Origin: Panulirus ornatus
Taxonomy: Eukaryota > Arthropoda > Malacostraca > Decapoda > Palinuridae
NCBI RefSeq assembly: GCF_036320965.1
Contig: NC_092249.1
Span: 11,047,447 to 11,111,446 of the forward strand
Length of the DNA: 64,000 bases
Direction: 5' to 3'
The translations under genes were made by a program, and so were the position numbers. The notes beneath the pieces are model-generated. The model did not search any database. It had not been told where the DNA came from and saw only the letters and a program-made list of their open reading frames with translations. Shown one piece after another: positions 1-12,168 of the stretch (positions are counted from its first letter, which is position 1; every line of letters begins with the position of its first letter).

Positions 1-142
1 TTATTTCCACACATCTCTCTTACCCTTACGTTACTTACTCGATCAAACCACCTCACACCACACATTGTCCTCAAACATCTCATTTCCAGCACATCCATCC
101 TCCTGCGCACCACTCTATCCATAGCCCACGCCTCGCAACCAT

Positions 143-146
<4 letters not shown>
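1..146 (-). mobile_element. RTE-A LINE fragment, C-terminal coding part
   Basis: Read on the minus strand this encodes part of the RTE-A C-terminal region (about residues 867-914, from YGCEAW to VREMCGNK). It continues beyond the left window edge. Its upstream (5') end breaks directly into a (TA)n tract at 147, so the copy is 5'-truncated at a microsatellite. It is a fragment with no function of its own. Confidence 0.9.
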
Positions 147-219
<73 letters not shown>

Positions 220-221
220 TT
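147..221. repeat. (TA)32 microsatellite followed by T11
   Basis: A perfect TA dinucleotide tract (147-210) and a T run (211-221). It separates the broken 5' side of one minus-strand RTE-A copy from the 3' end of the next, so the T run is probably the A-rich tail of the second copy read in antisense. Confidence 0.95.
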
Positions 222-594
222 GCTTTGTCGCTGTCTCCCGCGTTTGCGAGGTAGCGCAAGGAAACAGACGAAAGAAATGGTCCAACCCACCCCCTTACAC
301 ATGTATATACATACGTCCACACACGCAAATATACATACCTACACAGCTTTCCATGGTTTACCCCAGATGTTTCACATGCCGTGATTCAATCCACTGGCAG
401 CACGTCAACCCCCGTATAACACATCGATCCAATTCACTCTATTCCTTGCCCTCCTTTCACCCTCCTGCATGTTCAGGCCCCGATCACACAAAAGCTTTTT
501 CACTCCATTTTTCCACCTCCAATTTGGTCTCCCACTTCTCCTCGTTCCCTCAACCTCCGACACATATATCCTCTTGGTCAATCTTTCCTCACTC
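222..594 (-). mobile_element. RTE-A LINE 3' fragment, short-3'UTR type
   Basis: Starts on the plus strand with the antisense 3' terminus (GCTTTGTCGCTG...), then the short 3'UTR and the C-terminal coding region ([32 protein letters not shown]). It runs into a run of Ns at 595, so its 5' extent is unknown. The diagnostic GCGTTTGCGAGG at the 3' terminus and the absence of the internal UTR block place it in the younger subfamily. Confidence 0.9.
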
Positions 595-694
595 NNNNNN
601 NNNNNNNNNNNNNNNNNNNNNNNNNNNNNNNNNNNNNNNNNNNNNNNNNNNNNNNNNNNNNNNNNNNNNNNNNNNNNNNNNNNNNNNNNNNNNN
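595..694. other. Assembly gap (100 N)
   Basis: Exactly 100 Ns, a conventional scaffold-gap size, so the real distance is unknown. The sequences on the two sides belong to different RTE-A copies in opposite orientation. Confidence 0.98.
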
Positions 695-714
695 GATAAT
701 ATAGAAATACATAT

Positions 715-2962
715 ATCCCTGGGGATAGGGGAGAAAGAATACTTCCCACGCATTCCTCACATGTCGTAGAAGGTGACTAAAGGGGATGGTAGCTGGTGGC
801 TACAAACCCTCCCCTCCTTGTATTTCAACTTTCTAGAAGGGGAAACAGAAGGAGTCACGCAAGGAGTGCTCATCCTCCTCAAAGGCTCAGATTGGTGTGT
901 CTAAATGTGTGTGGATGTAACCAAGATGAGAAAAAAGGAGAGATAGGTACCATGTTTCAGGAAAGTAACCTGGATGTTTTTGCTCTAAGTGAAACAAAGC
1001 TCAAGGGTAAAGGGGAAGAGTGGTTTGGGAATGTCTTGGGAGTAAAGTCATGGGCTAGTGAGAGGACAAGAGCAAGGAAAGGAGTAGCAGTACTTCTGAA
1101 ACAGGAGTGGGTGGGAATAGGTGATAGAGTGTAAGAAAGTAAACTCTGGATTGATATGGGTAAAACTGAAAGTGGATGGAGAGAGATGGGTGATTATTTG
1201 TGCATACGCACCTGGGCATGAGAAGAAAGATCATGAGAGGCAAGTGTTTTGGGAGCAGCTGAGTGAGTATGTTAGTAGTTTTGATACACGAGACTGGGTT
1301 ATAGTGATGGGTGATTTGAATGAAAAGGTGAGTACTACTGTATGGAAGTTGAGGGTATAATTGGTGTACATGGGGGTGTTCAGTGTTGTAAATGGAAATG
1401 GTGAAGAGCTTGTAGATTAATGTGCTGAAAAAGAACTGGTGATTGGGAAAACCTGGTTTAAAAAGAGATATACATAAGTATATGTATGTAAGTAGGAGAG
1501 ATGGCCAGAGAGCATTATTGGATTACGTGTTAATTGATAGGCATGCGAAAGAGAGACTTTTGGATGTTACTGTGCTAAGAGGTGCAACTGGAGGGATGTC
1601 TGATCATTATCTTATGGAAAAGAAGGTGAAGATATGTAGACATTTTCAGAAAAGAAGAGAAAATGTTGGGGTGAAGAGAGTGGTGAGAGTAAGTGAGCTT
1701 GGGAAGGAGATTTGTGTGAGGAAGTACTAGGAGAGACTGAGTACAGAATGGATAAAGGTGAGAACAAAGGAGGTAAGGGGAGTGGGGAAGGAATGGGATG
1801 TATTTAGGGAAGCAGTGATGGCTTGCGCAAAAGATGCTTGTGGCATGAGAAGTGTGGGAGGTGGGCAGATTAGAAAGGGTAGTGAGTGGTGGGATGAAGA
1901 AGTAAGATTATTAGTAAAAGAGAAGAGAGAGGTATTTGGATGATTTTTGCAAGGAAATAATGCAAATGACTGGGAGATGTATAAAAGAAAGTGGAATGAG
2001 GTCAAGAGAAATTCGCAAGAGGTGAAATAGAGAGCAAATGAGAGTTGGGGTGAGAGAGCAGCAATAAATTTTAGGGAGAATGAAGAGCAAGTTTTGGAAG
2101 AAAGTAAATAAAGTATGTAAGACAAGGAAACAAATGGGAACATCAGAGAAGGGGGCTAATGGGGAAATAATAAGAAGTAGTGGTGATATGAGGAGATGAA
2201 GTGAGTATTTTGAAGGTTTTTAGAATGTGTTTGATGATAGAATGGCAGATATAGGGTGTTTTGGTGGAGTTGGTGTGCAAAGTGAGCGGGTTAGGGAGAA
2301 TGATTGGGTAAACAGAGAAGAGGTAGTAAAAGGTTTGTGGAAGATGAAAGCTGGCAAGGCAGCAGGTTTGCATGGTACTGCAGTGGAATTTATTGTTGAC
2401 TGGTTGGTAAGGTTATCTAATGTATGTATGACTCATGAGGTGCCTGAGGACTGGCGGAATGCATTCATCATGCCATTGTACAAAAGCAAAGGAGATAAAA
2501 GTGAGTGCTCAAATTACGGAGGTATACGTTTGTTGAGCATTCCTGGGAAATTATATGGGAGGGTATTGAGTGAGAGGGTGAAGGCATGTACAAAGCATTA
2601 GATTGGGGAAGAGCAGTGTACTCTCAGAAGTGGTAGAGGATGTGTGGATCAGGTGTTTGCTTTGAAGAATGTATGTGAGAAATACTTAGAAAACCAATGG
2701 ATTTGTATGTAGCATTTATGGAGCTGGAGAAGGCATATGATAAGAGTTGATACAGATGCTCTGTGGTAGGTATTACGAATATATGTTGTGGGAGGCAAGT
2801 TGTTAGAAGCAGTGAAAAGTTTTTATCGAGGATGTAAGGCATGTGTATGAGTAGGAAGAGAGGAAAGTGATTGGTTCTCAGTGAATGTTGGTTTTGCGGC
2901 AGGGGTGCATGATGTCTCCATGGTTGTTTAATTTGTTTATGGATGGGGTTGTTGGGGAGGTG
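715..2962 (+). mobile_element. RTE-A LINE, 5'-complete, 3'-truncated, heavily mutated
   Basis: Begins with the characteristic 5' terminus ATCCCTGGGGATAGGGG at 715 and has the whole leader. Coding starts near 796-836. The endonuclease part shows LSETKLKGKGEEWFG, YAPGHEKK, MGDLN and MSDHYL. The linker and the first half of the RT follow, up to LFNLFMDGVV. The ORF is broken by many stops and frameshifts (open stretches 796-1134, 1121-1360, 1443-1730, 2227-2601). It ends inside the RT at about 2962, where an inverted copy begins with two bases of microhomology (TG). An old, dead copy. Confidence 0.9.
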
Positions 2963-5900
2963 TCATGTATAATGCACCAAAAACCACAGCTCCCTTTCCA
3001 CATCCAGGCCCCACACAACTTCCCATGGTTTACCCCAGACGCTTCACATGGCCTGGCTCAATCCACTGACAGCACGTCGACCCCAGTATACCACATCGTT
3101 CCAATTCACTCTATTTCTTGCACGCCTTTCACCCTCCTGCATGTTCAGGGCACAGTCATTCAAAATCTTTTTCACCTCATCTATCCATCTCCAATTTGGT
3201 GTCCCACTTCTCCTCGTTCCCTCTACCTCTGACAAAAATATCCTCTTTGTCAATCTTTCCTCACTCATTCTCTCCATGTGACCAAACCACTTCAAAACAC
3301 CCTCTTCTGCTCTCTCAATCCCAATCTTTTTATTAACACACACCTCTCTTACCCTTTCATTGCTTACTCGATCAAACCCCTACACACCACATATTGTCAT
3401 CAAACATCTCATTTCCAGCACATCCACCCTACTCCGCACACCTCTATCTATAGCCCACGCCTTGACCATATAACATTTTCGGAACCAATATTCCTTCAAA
3501 CATACCCATTTTTTGCTTTCCGAGATAACGATCTTGCCTTCCACACATTTTTCAACGCTCCCAGAACTTTCGCTCCCTCCCCCACCCTAAGATGCACTTC
3601 CGCTTCCATGGTCCCATACACTGCCAAATCCACTCCCAGATATCTAAAACACTTCACTTCCCACAGTTTTTCTCCATTCAAACATACCTCCCAATTGACT
3701 TGTCCCTTAACCCTACTGTAGCTAATAACCTTGCTCTTATTCACATTTACTTTCAGCTTTCTTCTTTCACACACTTTACCAAACTCTGTCACCAGCTTAT
3801 GCAGTTTCTTACCCGAATCAGCCACCAGTGCTGTATCATCAGCGAACTACAACTGATTCACTTCCCAAGCTCTCTCATCCACAACAGACTGCATACTTGC
3901 CCCTCTTTCCAAAACACTTGCATTCACCTCCCTAACAACCCCATCCATAAACAAATTAAACAACTGTGGAGACATAACACAACCCTGCCACAAACCAATA
4001 TTCACTGAGAACCAATCACTTTCCTCTTCTCCTACATGTACACATGCCTTACATCCTCGATAAAAACTTTTCACTGCTTCTAACAACTTGCCTACCACAC
4101 CATATATTCTTAATACCTTCCACATAGCATCTCTATCAACTCTATCATATGCATTCTCCAGATCCATAAATGCTACATACAAATCATTTGCTATTTTAAG
4201 TATTTCTCACATACATTCATGAAAGCAAACCCCTGATCCACACATCCTCTACCACTTCTGAAACCACACTGCTCTCCCCCAATCTGATGCTCTATACATA
4301 TCTTCACCCTCTCAATCAATACCCTCCCGTATAATTTACCAGAAATACTCAACAATCTTATACCTCTGTAATCTGAGCACTCACTTTTATCCCTTTTGCC
4401 TTTGTACAATGGCACTATGCAAGCATTCCACCACTCCTCAGGCACCTCCCCATGAGTCATACTTACATCAAATAACCTTACCAAACAGTCAATAACACAG
4501 TCACCCCTTTTTTACTAAATTCCACTGCAATACCATCCATACCTGCTGCCTTGCTGGCTTTCATCTTCCGCAAAGCTTTTACTACCTCTTCTCTGTTTAC
4601 CAAATCATTCTTCCTAACCCTCTCACTTTGCACACCACCTCGACCAAAACACCCTATATCTGTGACTCTATCATCAAACACATTCAAACAACCTTCAAAA
4701 TACTCTCTCATTCTCCTTCTCACATCACCACTACTTGTTATCACCTCCCCATTAGCCCCCTTCACTGATGTTCCCATTTGTTTCCTTGTCTTATGCACTT
4801 TATTTACTTCCTTCCAAAACATCTTTTCATTCTCTCTAAAATTTAATGATACTCTCTCACCCCAACTCTCATTTGCCCTCTTTTTCACCTCTTGCACCTT
4901 TCGCTTTACCTCCGGCCTCTTACATCTCATTTGCATTATTTCCCTGCAAAAATCATCTAAATATCTCTCTCTTCTCTTTCACTAATAATCTTACTTCTTC
5001 ATCCCACCACTCACTACCCTTTCTAATCTGCCAACCTCCCATGCTTCTCATGCCACAAGCATCTTTTGCGCAAGCTATTGTTGCTTCCCTTAAATACATC
5101 CCATTCCTCCCCCACTCCCCTTACCTCTTTGTTTTCACTTTTTTCCATTCTGCACTCAGTCTCTCCTGGTACTTCCTCACTCAAGTCTCTTTCCTAAGCT
5201 CACTTACTCTCACCACTCTCTTCACCCCAACATTCTCTCTTCTTTTCTGAAAACCTCTACATCTCTTCACCTTCGCCTCCACAAGATAATGATCAGACAT
5301 CCCTCCAGTTGCACCTTTCAGAACATTAACATCCAAAAGTCTTTCTTTCATGCACCTATCAATTAATATGTAATCCAATAATGCTCTCTGACCATCTCTC
5401 CTTCTTGCATATGTATACTTATGTATATCTCTCTTTTTAAACCAGGTATTCCCAATCATCAGTCCTTTTTCAGCACACAAATCTACAAGCTCTTCACCAT
5501 TTCCATTTACAACACTGAACACCCCATGTACACCAGTTATTCCCTCAACTGCCACATTATTCATCTTTGCATTCAAATGACCCGTCACTATAACCCGGTC
5601 TCGAGCATCAAAACTACTAACACACTCACTCAGCTGCTCTGAAAACACCTGTCTCTCATGATCTTTCTTCTCATGCCCAGGTGCATATTCACCAATAATC
5701 ACCCATCTCTCTCATCCACTTTCAGTTTTACCCACATCAATCTACAGTTTACTTTCTTCCACTCTATCACATACTCCCACCATTCCTGTCTGAGGAGTAG
5801 TGCTACTCCTTCCCTTGCCCTTGTCCTCTCACCAACCCCTGACTTTCCTCCTAAGACATTCCTATACCACTCTTCCCCTTTACCTCTGAGCTTCGTTTCA

Positions 5901-6150
5901 CTCAGAGCCAGAACATCCAGGTTCCTTTCCTAAAACATACTACCCATCTCTCCTTTTTTCTCATCTTGGTTACATCCATACACATTTAGACACCCCAATC
6001 TGAGCCTTCAAGGAGGATGAGCACTCCCTGCGAGACTTCTTCTTCTGTTTCCCCTTTCAGAAAGTCAGAATATAAGGAGAGGAGGGTTTCTAGCCCCCCC
6101 CCCCGCTCTCATCGCCTTTAGTCGCCTTCTATGACATGTGAGGGATGCAT
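2961..6150 (-). mobile_element. RTE-A LINE, nearly full-length, degenerate
   Basis: The minus strand carries, in order from the right: leader (about 6065-6150), endonuclease (SETKL region, then 5181-5702 with YAPGHEKK, NAKM and MSDHYLVEAKV), linker (4478-4936), RT (4191-4484 with DYRGIRLLSISGK; 3847-4182 with MDLENAYDRVDRDAMW and GLWQGCVMSP), the rest of the palm and C-terminal region (3496-3825, 3044-3343), and the inner part of the long 3'UTR. The 3' terminus is missing. At least five frame breaks. LWQG replaces the usual LRQG of RT motif B. Confidence 0.9.
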
Positions 6151-6224
6151 TAAGAACAGAGAACTGAGCATTTGAGAGAATATCCTCAATTGGCTCCCCT
6201 CCTCTATTTCTTTTTTTGGAAAAG
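6151..6224 (-). mobile_element. mini-A non-autonomous element, internal fragment
   Basis: Carries the middle of the mini-A element in antisense (AAGAACAGAGAACTG, then GAGAATATCCTCAATTGG, then TTTTTGGAAAAG). It directly abuts the leader of the LINE copy to its left, so one of the two was interrupted or joined here. Confidence 0.7.
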
Positions 6225-6239
6225 TATAAAAAGAGAGAG

Positions 6240-6362
6240 GAGGTAGCACAAGGAAACAGAGAAGGAATGGCCAAACCTACCCACATACACATGTATATAC
6301 ATAAATGCCCATACATATACATTTCAACATATACATACACAGACATATACATATATACACAT
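6240..6362 (-). mobile_element. RTE-A 3'UTR fragment
   Basis: Antisense of the last part of the long-type 3'UTR: GAGGTAGCACAAGGAAACAG, then a TACATA-rich stretch. The extreme 3' stem-loop half is missing. No coding sequence. Confidence 0.75.
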
Positions 6363-6475
6363 AACATGAAAACCTTCAACAGCCAGGATCGCACCCGGGA
6401 CCCCTGTGCACGAGGTGGGAATGTTAACCGCTGGGCTATGGGGCTGGCTATCAGGAAATAACGATTCGAATACTT
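6363..6475 (-). mobile_element. tRNA-derived SINE (copy 1)
   Basis: On the minus strand there is a Pol III A box (TAGCCCAGCGG, complement of 6428-6438) and, 32 nt downstream, a B box (GGTGCGATCC, complement of 6386-6395; one difference from GGTTCGATCC). The spacing fits a tRNA head. Sequence after the B box (TGTTGAAGGTTTTCATG) matches the second copy at 9853. It sits between two RTE-A 3' ends. A functional tRNA gene is unlikely because the acceptor stem cannot be closed. Confidence 0.7.
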
Positions 6476-9400
6476 ATATTTATTTATTTATTTTGCTTTG
6501 TCGCTGTCTCCCGCGTTAGCGAGGTAGCGCAAGGAAACAGATGAAATATGGCCCAACCCACCAACATACATATATATATACATACACATCCACACACACA
6601 AATATATATACCTATACATCTCAACGTATACATATATATACACACAGAGACATATACATATATACACATGTACATAATTCATACTGTCTGCCTTTATTCA
6701 TTCCCATCGCCATATCGCCACATATGAAATAACAACCCCTGCCCCCTTAATGTGTACGAGGTAGCGCTACGAAAAGACAACAAAGGCCCCATTCGTTCAC
6801 ACTCAGTCTCTAGCTGTCATGTAATAATGCACCGAAACCACAGCTCCCTTTCCACATCCAGGCCCCACAGAACTTTCCATGGTTTACCCCAGATGCTTCA
6901 CATGCCCTGGTTCAACCCATTGACAGCATGTCAACCCCAGTATACCACATCGTCCCAATTCACTCTATTCCTTACACACCTTTCACCCTCCTGCATATTC
7001 AGACCCCAATCACTCAAAAGCTTTTCATTCCATCTTTCTACCTCCAATTTGGTCTCCCACTTCTCATCGTTCCCTCCACCTCTGACACATATATCCTCTT
7101 TGTCAATCTTTTCTCACTCATTCTCTCCATGTGACCAAACCATTTCAAAACACCCTCTTCTGCTCTCTCAACCACACTCTTTTTATTACCACACATCTCT
7201 CTTACCCTATTATTACTTACTCAATAAAACCACCTGACACCACATATTGTCCTCAAACATCTCATTTCCAGCACATCCATCCTCCTGCGCACAACTCTAT
7301 CCATAGCCCACGCCTCGCAACCATACAACATCATTGGAACCACTATTCCTTCAAACATACCCATTTTTGCTTTCTGATATAATGTTCTCGACTTCCACAC
7401 ATTCTTCAACGCTCCCAGAATTTTTGCCCCCTCCCCAACCCTATGATTCACTTATGCTTCCATGGTTCCATCCGCAGCCAAATCCACTCCCAGATATCTA
7501 AAACACTTCACTTACTCCAGTTTTTCTCCATTCAAACTTACCTCCCAATTGACTTGACCCTCAACCCTACTGTACCTAATAACCTTGCTCTTATTCACAT
7601 TTACTCTTAACTTTCTTCTTTCACACACTTTATTAAACTTAGTCACCAGCTTCTGCAGTTTCTCACATGAATCTGCCACCAGCGCTGTATCATCAGCAAA
7701 CAGCAACTGAGTCACTTCCCAAGCTCTCTCATCCACAATCTCATCCACAACAGACTGCATACTTGCCCCTTTTTCCAAAACTCTTGCATTCACCTCCCTA
7801 ACAACCCCATCTATAAACAAATTAAACAACCATGGAGACATCACACACCCCTGCCGCAAACCTACATTCACTGAGAACTAATCACTTTCCTCTCTTCCTA
7901 CACGTACACATGCCTTACATCCTCGATAAAAACTTTTCACTGCTTCTAACAACTTGCCTCCCACACCATATATTCTTCATACCTTCCACAGAGCATCTCT
8001 ATCAACTCTATCATCTGCCTTCTCCAGATCCATAAATGCTACATACAAATCCATTTGCTTTTTTAAGTATTTCTCACATACATTCTTCAAAGCAAACACC
8101 TGATCCACACATCCTCTACCACTTCTGAAACCACACTGCTCTTCCCCAATCTGATGCACTGTACATGCCTTCACCCTCTCAATCAATACCCTCCCATACA
8201 ATTTCCCAGGAATACTCAACAAAGTTATACCTCTGTAATTTGAGCACTTACCTTTGTCCCCTTTGCCTTTGTACAATGGCACTATGCAAGCATTTCGCCA
8301 ATCCTCAGGCACCTCACCATAAATCATACATACATTAAATAACCTTACCAACCAGTCAACAATACAGTCACACCCTTTTTTAATAAATTCCACTGCAATA
8401 TCATCCAAACCTGCTCCCTTGCCGGCTTTCATCTTCCGCAAAGCTTTTACTACCTCTTCTCTGTTTACTAAATCATTTTCCCTATCCATCTCACTTTGCA
8501 CACCACCTCGACCAAAACACCCTATATCTGCCACTCTATCATCAAACACATTCAACAAACCTTCAAAATACTCACTCCATCTCCTTCTTACATCACCACT
8601 ACTTGTTATCACCTCCCCATTAGCCCCCTTCACTGAAGTTCCCAAATGTTCCCTTGTCTTACACACTTTATTTACCTCCTTCCAAAACATCTTTCTATTT
8701 TCCCTAAAATTTAATGATACTCTCCCACTCCAACTCTCATTTGCCCTCTTTTTCACCTCTTGCACCTTTCTCTTGACCTCCTCCTCTTTCTCTTATACAT
8801 CTCCTACTCATTTGCATTATTTCCCTGCAAAAATTGTCCAAATGCCTCTCTCTTCTCTTTCACTAATAATCTTACTTCTTCATCCCACCACTCACTACCC
8901 TTTCTAATCTGCCCACCTCCCACGCTTTTCATGCCACAAGCATCTTTTGCGCAAGCCATCACTGCTTTCCTAAATACATCCCATTCCTCCCCCACTCCCC
9001 TTACCTCCTTTGTTCTCACCTTTTTCCTTTCTGTACTCAGTCTCTCCTCGTAATTCCACACACAAGTCTCCTTCCCAAGCTCACTTACTCTCACAACTCT
9101 CTTCACCCCAACATTGTCTCTTCTTTTCTGAAAGCCTCTACAAATCTTCACCTTCGCCTCCAAAAGATAATGATCAGACATCCCTTCAGTTGCACCTCTC
9201 AGCACATTAACATCCAAAAGTCTCTCTTTCGTGTGCCAATCTATTAAAATGTAATCCAATAACGCTCTCTGGCCATCTCTCCAACTTACATACGTATACT
9301 TTTGTATATCTCTCTTTTTAAACCAGGTATTCCCAATCACCAGTCCTTTTTCAGCACATAAATCTACAAGCTCTTCACCATTTCCATTTACAAGACTGAA

Positions 9401-9851
9401 CACACCACGTATACCAATCATTCCCTCAACTGCCACATTACTCACCTTTGCATTCAAATCACCCATCACTATAACCCGGTCTCATGCATCAAAACCACTA
9501 ACACACTCATTCAGCTGCTCCCAAAACACTTGCCTCTCATGATCTTTCTTCTAATGCCCAGGTGCATATGCACCAATAATCACCCATCTCTCTCCAACAA
9601 CTTTCAGTTTTACCCATATCAGTCTACAGTTTACTTTCTTACTTTCTATCATATACTCCCACCACTCCTGTTTCAAGAGGAGTGCTACTGCTTCCCTTGC
9701 TCTTGTCCTCTCACTAACCCCTGACTTTACTCCTAAGACATTCCCAAACCACTCTTCCCCTTTACCCTTGAGCTTCGTTTCACTCAGAGCCAAAACATCC
9801 GGGTTCCTTTCCTCAAACATACTACCTATCTCTTCTTTTCTCTCATCTTGG
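6476..9851 (-). mobile_element. RTE-A LINE, long-3'UTR type, lacking only the 5' end
   Basis: From the right on the minus strand: endonuclease from about residue 28 (9551-9820 with LALSETKLKGKGEEW; 8804-9469 with MMGDLNAKV, LLDYILID, GMSDHYLLEAKV), linker and RT front (7977-8765), RT palm (7512-7871 with GLRQGCVMSPW and LLFADDTALVA), C-terminal region (7221-7451 and degraded DNA to 6840), long 3'UTR, then a (TTTA)n-like tail at 6476-6492. The leader is missing: the copy stops at 9851 where a tRNA-derived SINE begins. Several frameshifts and stops. Confidence 0.92.
7977..8765 (-). pseudogene. RTE-A polyprotein fragment: linker and RT fingers/palm (262 codons)
   Basis: Open stretch inside the LINE at 6476-9851. 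It covers the lysine/arginine-rich linker (ENRKMFWKEVNKV), the segment LRKMKAGKGAGLDDIAVEF, RT blocks with NYRGITLLSIPGKLYG and CGFRSGRGCVDQ, and motif A with FMDLEKADDRVDRD. The usual tyrosine of KAYDR is an aspartate here, a probable decay mutation beside the catalytic aspartate. No independent start is implied; it is a remnant of one long ORF. Confidence 0.8.
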
Positions 9852-10010
9852 TATTCGAGTACATAGTATTCGAATAGTTATTTCCTATTAGCCAGGCCCA
9901 TAGCCTACCGGTTAGCATTCCTGCCTCTTACACAGGGGTCCCGGGTTCGATCCTGGCTGTTGGAGGTTTGTATGTTCTATGAAGGTGCGCGATTCTATGC
10001 ACTATGTTCG
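9852..10010 (+). mobile_element. tRNA-derived SINE (copy 2)
   Basis: Contains an A-box-like TAGCCTACCGG at 9901-9911 and a perfect B box GGTTCGATCC at 9944-9953. Between them is an anticodon-arm-like TCCTG...CAGGG. A weak T arm (CCCGG/CCTGG) surrounds the B box. Both copies share the flank AGTATTCGAAT(A/C)GTTATTTCCT upstream and TGTTG(A/G)AGGTTT downstream. It is followed by (TA)n at 10011-10030. The tRNA isotype of origin cannot be read with confidence. Confidence 0.75.
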
Positions 10011-10030
10011 TATATATATATATATATATA

Positions 10031-10177
10031 CACATGAACACACTCACACTTGCTGCCTCCATTCACTTTCTAAAAGGGAAAACAGAAGAAGGAGTCATGC
10101 AGAAATGCAGAAAGTGTGCATCCTCCTCAAAGGCACAGACTGGGATGTCTAAATGTGTGTGGATGTAACCAAGATGA
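10031..10177 (+). mobile_element. RTE-A derivative: leader and start of the ORF only
   Basis: Short piece with the unusual leader CACATGAACACACTCACACT and the first codons of the ORF (GGGAAAACAGAAGAAGGAG ... AATGTGTGTGGATGTAACC). It is cut at AAGATGA, where the next copy of the same leader starts. It resembles a partial tandem duplication of the 5' part of the element at 10178-12168. Confidence 0.7.
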
Positions 10178-12168
10178 AATGTCCAAACCTACCCACATAC
10201 ACTTATATACATAAAGCTCATACATGCACTTATACATACATATACATTTCAACATATACATACACAGACATATACATATATATACACATGAACACACTCC
10301 CACTTGCTGCCTCCATCCTTTTTCTAAAAGGGGAAACAGAAGGACTCATGTGGGGAGTGTTCATCCTCCTCGAAGGCTCAGATTGGGGCGTTTAAATGTG
10401 TGTGGACATAACCAAGATGAGAAAAAAGGAGAGATAGGTAGTATGTTTGAGGTAAGGAACCCGGATATTTTGGCTCTGAGTGAAACGAAACTCAAGGGTA
10501 AAGGGGAAGAGTGGTTTGGGAATGTCTTGGGAGGAAAGTCAGGGGTTGGTGAGAGCACAAGAGCAAAGGAAAGAGTAGCATTACTCCTGAAGCAGGAGTT
10601 GTGGTAGAATGTGATAGTGTAAAAAAAATAAACTCTAGAGTGATATGGGTAAAACTGAAAATGGATGGAGAGAGATGGGTGATTATTGGTGCCTATTCAC
10701 CTGGCCATGAGAAGAAAGTTCAGGAGAGGCATGTGCTTTGGGAGCAGCTAAGTGAGTGTGTTAGCAGCTTTGATGCATGAGACTGAGTTATAGTGGTGGT
10801 TGATTTGAATGGAAAGGTTAGTAATGTGGCAGTTGAGGGTATAATTGGTATCCATGGGGTGTTCAGTGTTGTAAATGAAAATGGTGATGAGCATGTAGAT
10901 TTGTGCAGAAAAAGGACTGGGGATTGGGAATACTTGGTTTAAAAAGAGAGATATACATAAGTATATGTATGTAAGTAGGAGAAATGACCAGAAAGCATTA
11001 TTGGATTATGTGTTAATTGATAGGCGCGTGAAAGAGAGACTTTTGGTCGGTAATATGCTGAGAGGGGCAAGCATGCAGTCTGTTCTGGATGAGAGAACTT
11101 GGGAAGTGAGTCAGTTGTTGGTCACTGATGATACAGCACTGGTGGCTGATTCAGGTGAGAAACTGCTGAAATTGGTGACAGTTTGGTAAAGTGTGTGAAG
11201 GAAGAAAGCTGAGAGTAAATGTGAATAAGAGCAAGGTTTTTAGGTTCAGTCAGGTTGAGGGACTAGTTAATTGTGAAGTATGACTGAATGGAGAAAAAAT
11301 GGAGGAACTTAAGTATTTCAGATATCTACGAGTGGATTAAGCAGCAGATGGAGCCATTAGATTGGAAGTGAGTCATAGGGTGGCGTTGGGATGAAGGTTC
11401 TGGGAGCATTGAAAAATGTGTTGAAGACAAAAAAGCTATCTTGAAGAGTAAAAATGGGTACGTTTGAAGGAACAGTGGTTCCAACAATGTTATATAGTTG
11501 CGAGGCATGGGCTATTGATAGGGTTGTGCAGAGGGTGGATGTGTTGGAAATGAAATGTTTGAGGAAAATATGTGGTGTGATTTGGTTTGATCGAATAAGT
11601 AATGAAAAGGTAAGAGAGATGTGTGGTAATAAAAGGAGTGTGGTAGAAACAGCAGAAGAGGGGGTGTTGAAATGGTTTGGTCTCATGGAGAGAATGAGTG
11701 AGGAAAGACTGACAAAGAGGATATATGTGTCAAACATAGAGGGAATGAGGTGAAGCGGGAGACCAGATTGGAGGGGGAAGGATGGAGTGAAAAAGATTTT
11801 GAGTGATCGTGGAATGAACATACAGGAGGGTGAAAGTGTGCAAGGAATAGAATGAATTGGAATTATGTGGTTTAATGGGGTGGACATGTTTTCAGTGGTT
11901 TGAACCAGGGCATGTGAAGTGTCTGGGGTAAACCATGGAAAGTTTTCTGGGGTCTGGATGTGGAGAGGGAGCTGTGGTTTCGGTGAATTACACATGACAG
12001 CTAGAGACTGAGTGTGAACAAATGTGGCCATATTTGTCTTTTCCCAGCGCTACCACGACGGAAGTGGGAGTGGGGGTGCTGGGGGGGTGCTATTTTATGC
12101 GTGGCGGGGTGGCGATGGAAATGGATGAAGGCAGGAAGTATGAATATGTACATGTGTATATATGTACA
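10178..12168 (+). mobile_element. RTE-A internal-deletion derivative, plus copy
   Basis: The leader (10178-10320) is antisense RTE-A 3'UTR (GTCCAAACCTACCCACATAC) rather than the normal 5' leader. The endonuclease follows (10330-11060: LALSETKLKGKGEEWFG; ALLDYVLIDRRVKERLL). At about 11061-11075 it jumps in frame from endonuclease LRGA to RT RGASMQSV, removing about 476 codons. The remainder has DDTALVADSGEKL, then the C-terminal region (11454-11753) and a long 3'UTR. The SDH catalytic motif and RT motifs A and B are gone, so it can only move in trans. Further stops are present. Confidence 0.85.

Noticed and set aside
9901..9960. Canonical tRNA gene
   Set aside because: A and B boxes are good, but no 7-bp acceptor stem can be closed and the anticodon loop is abnormal. 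Two diverged copies with shared flanks indicate a SINE.
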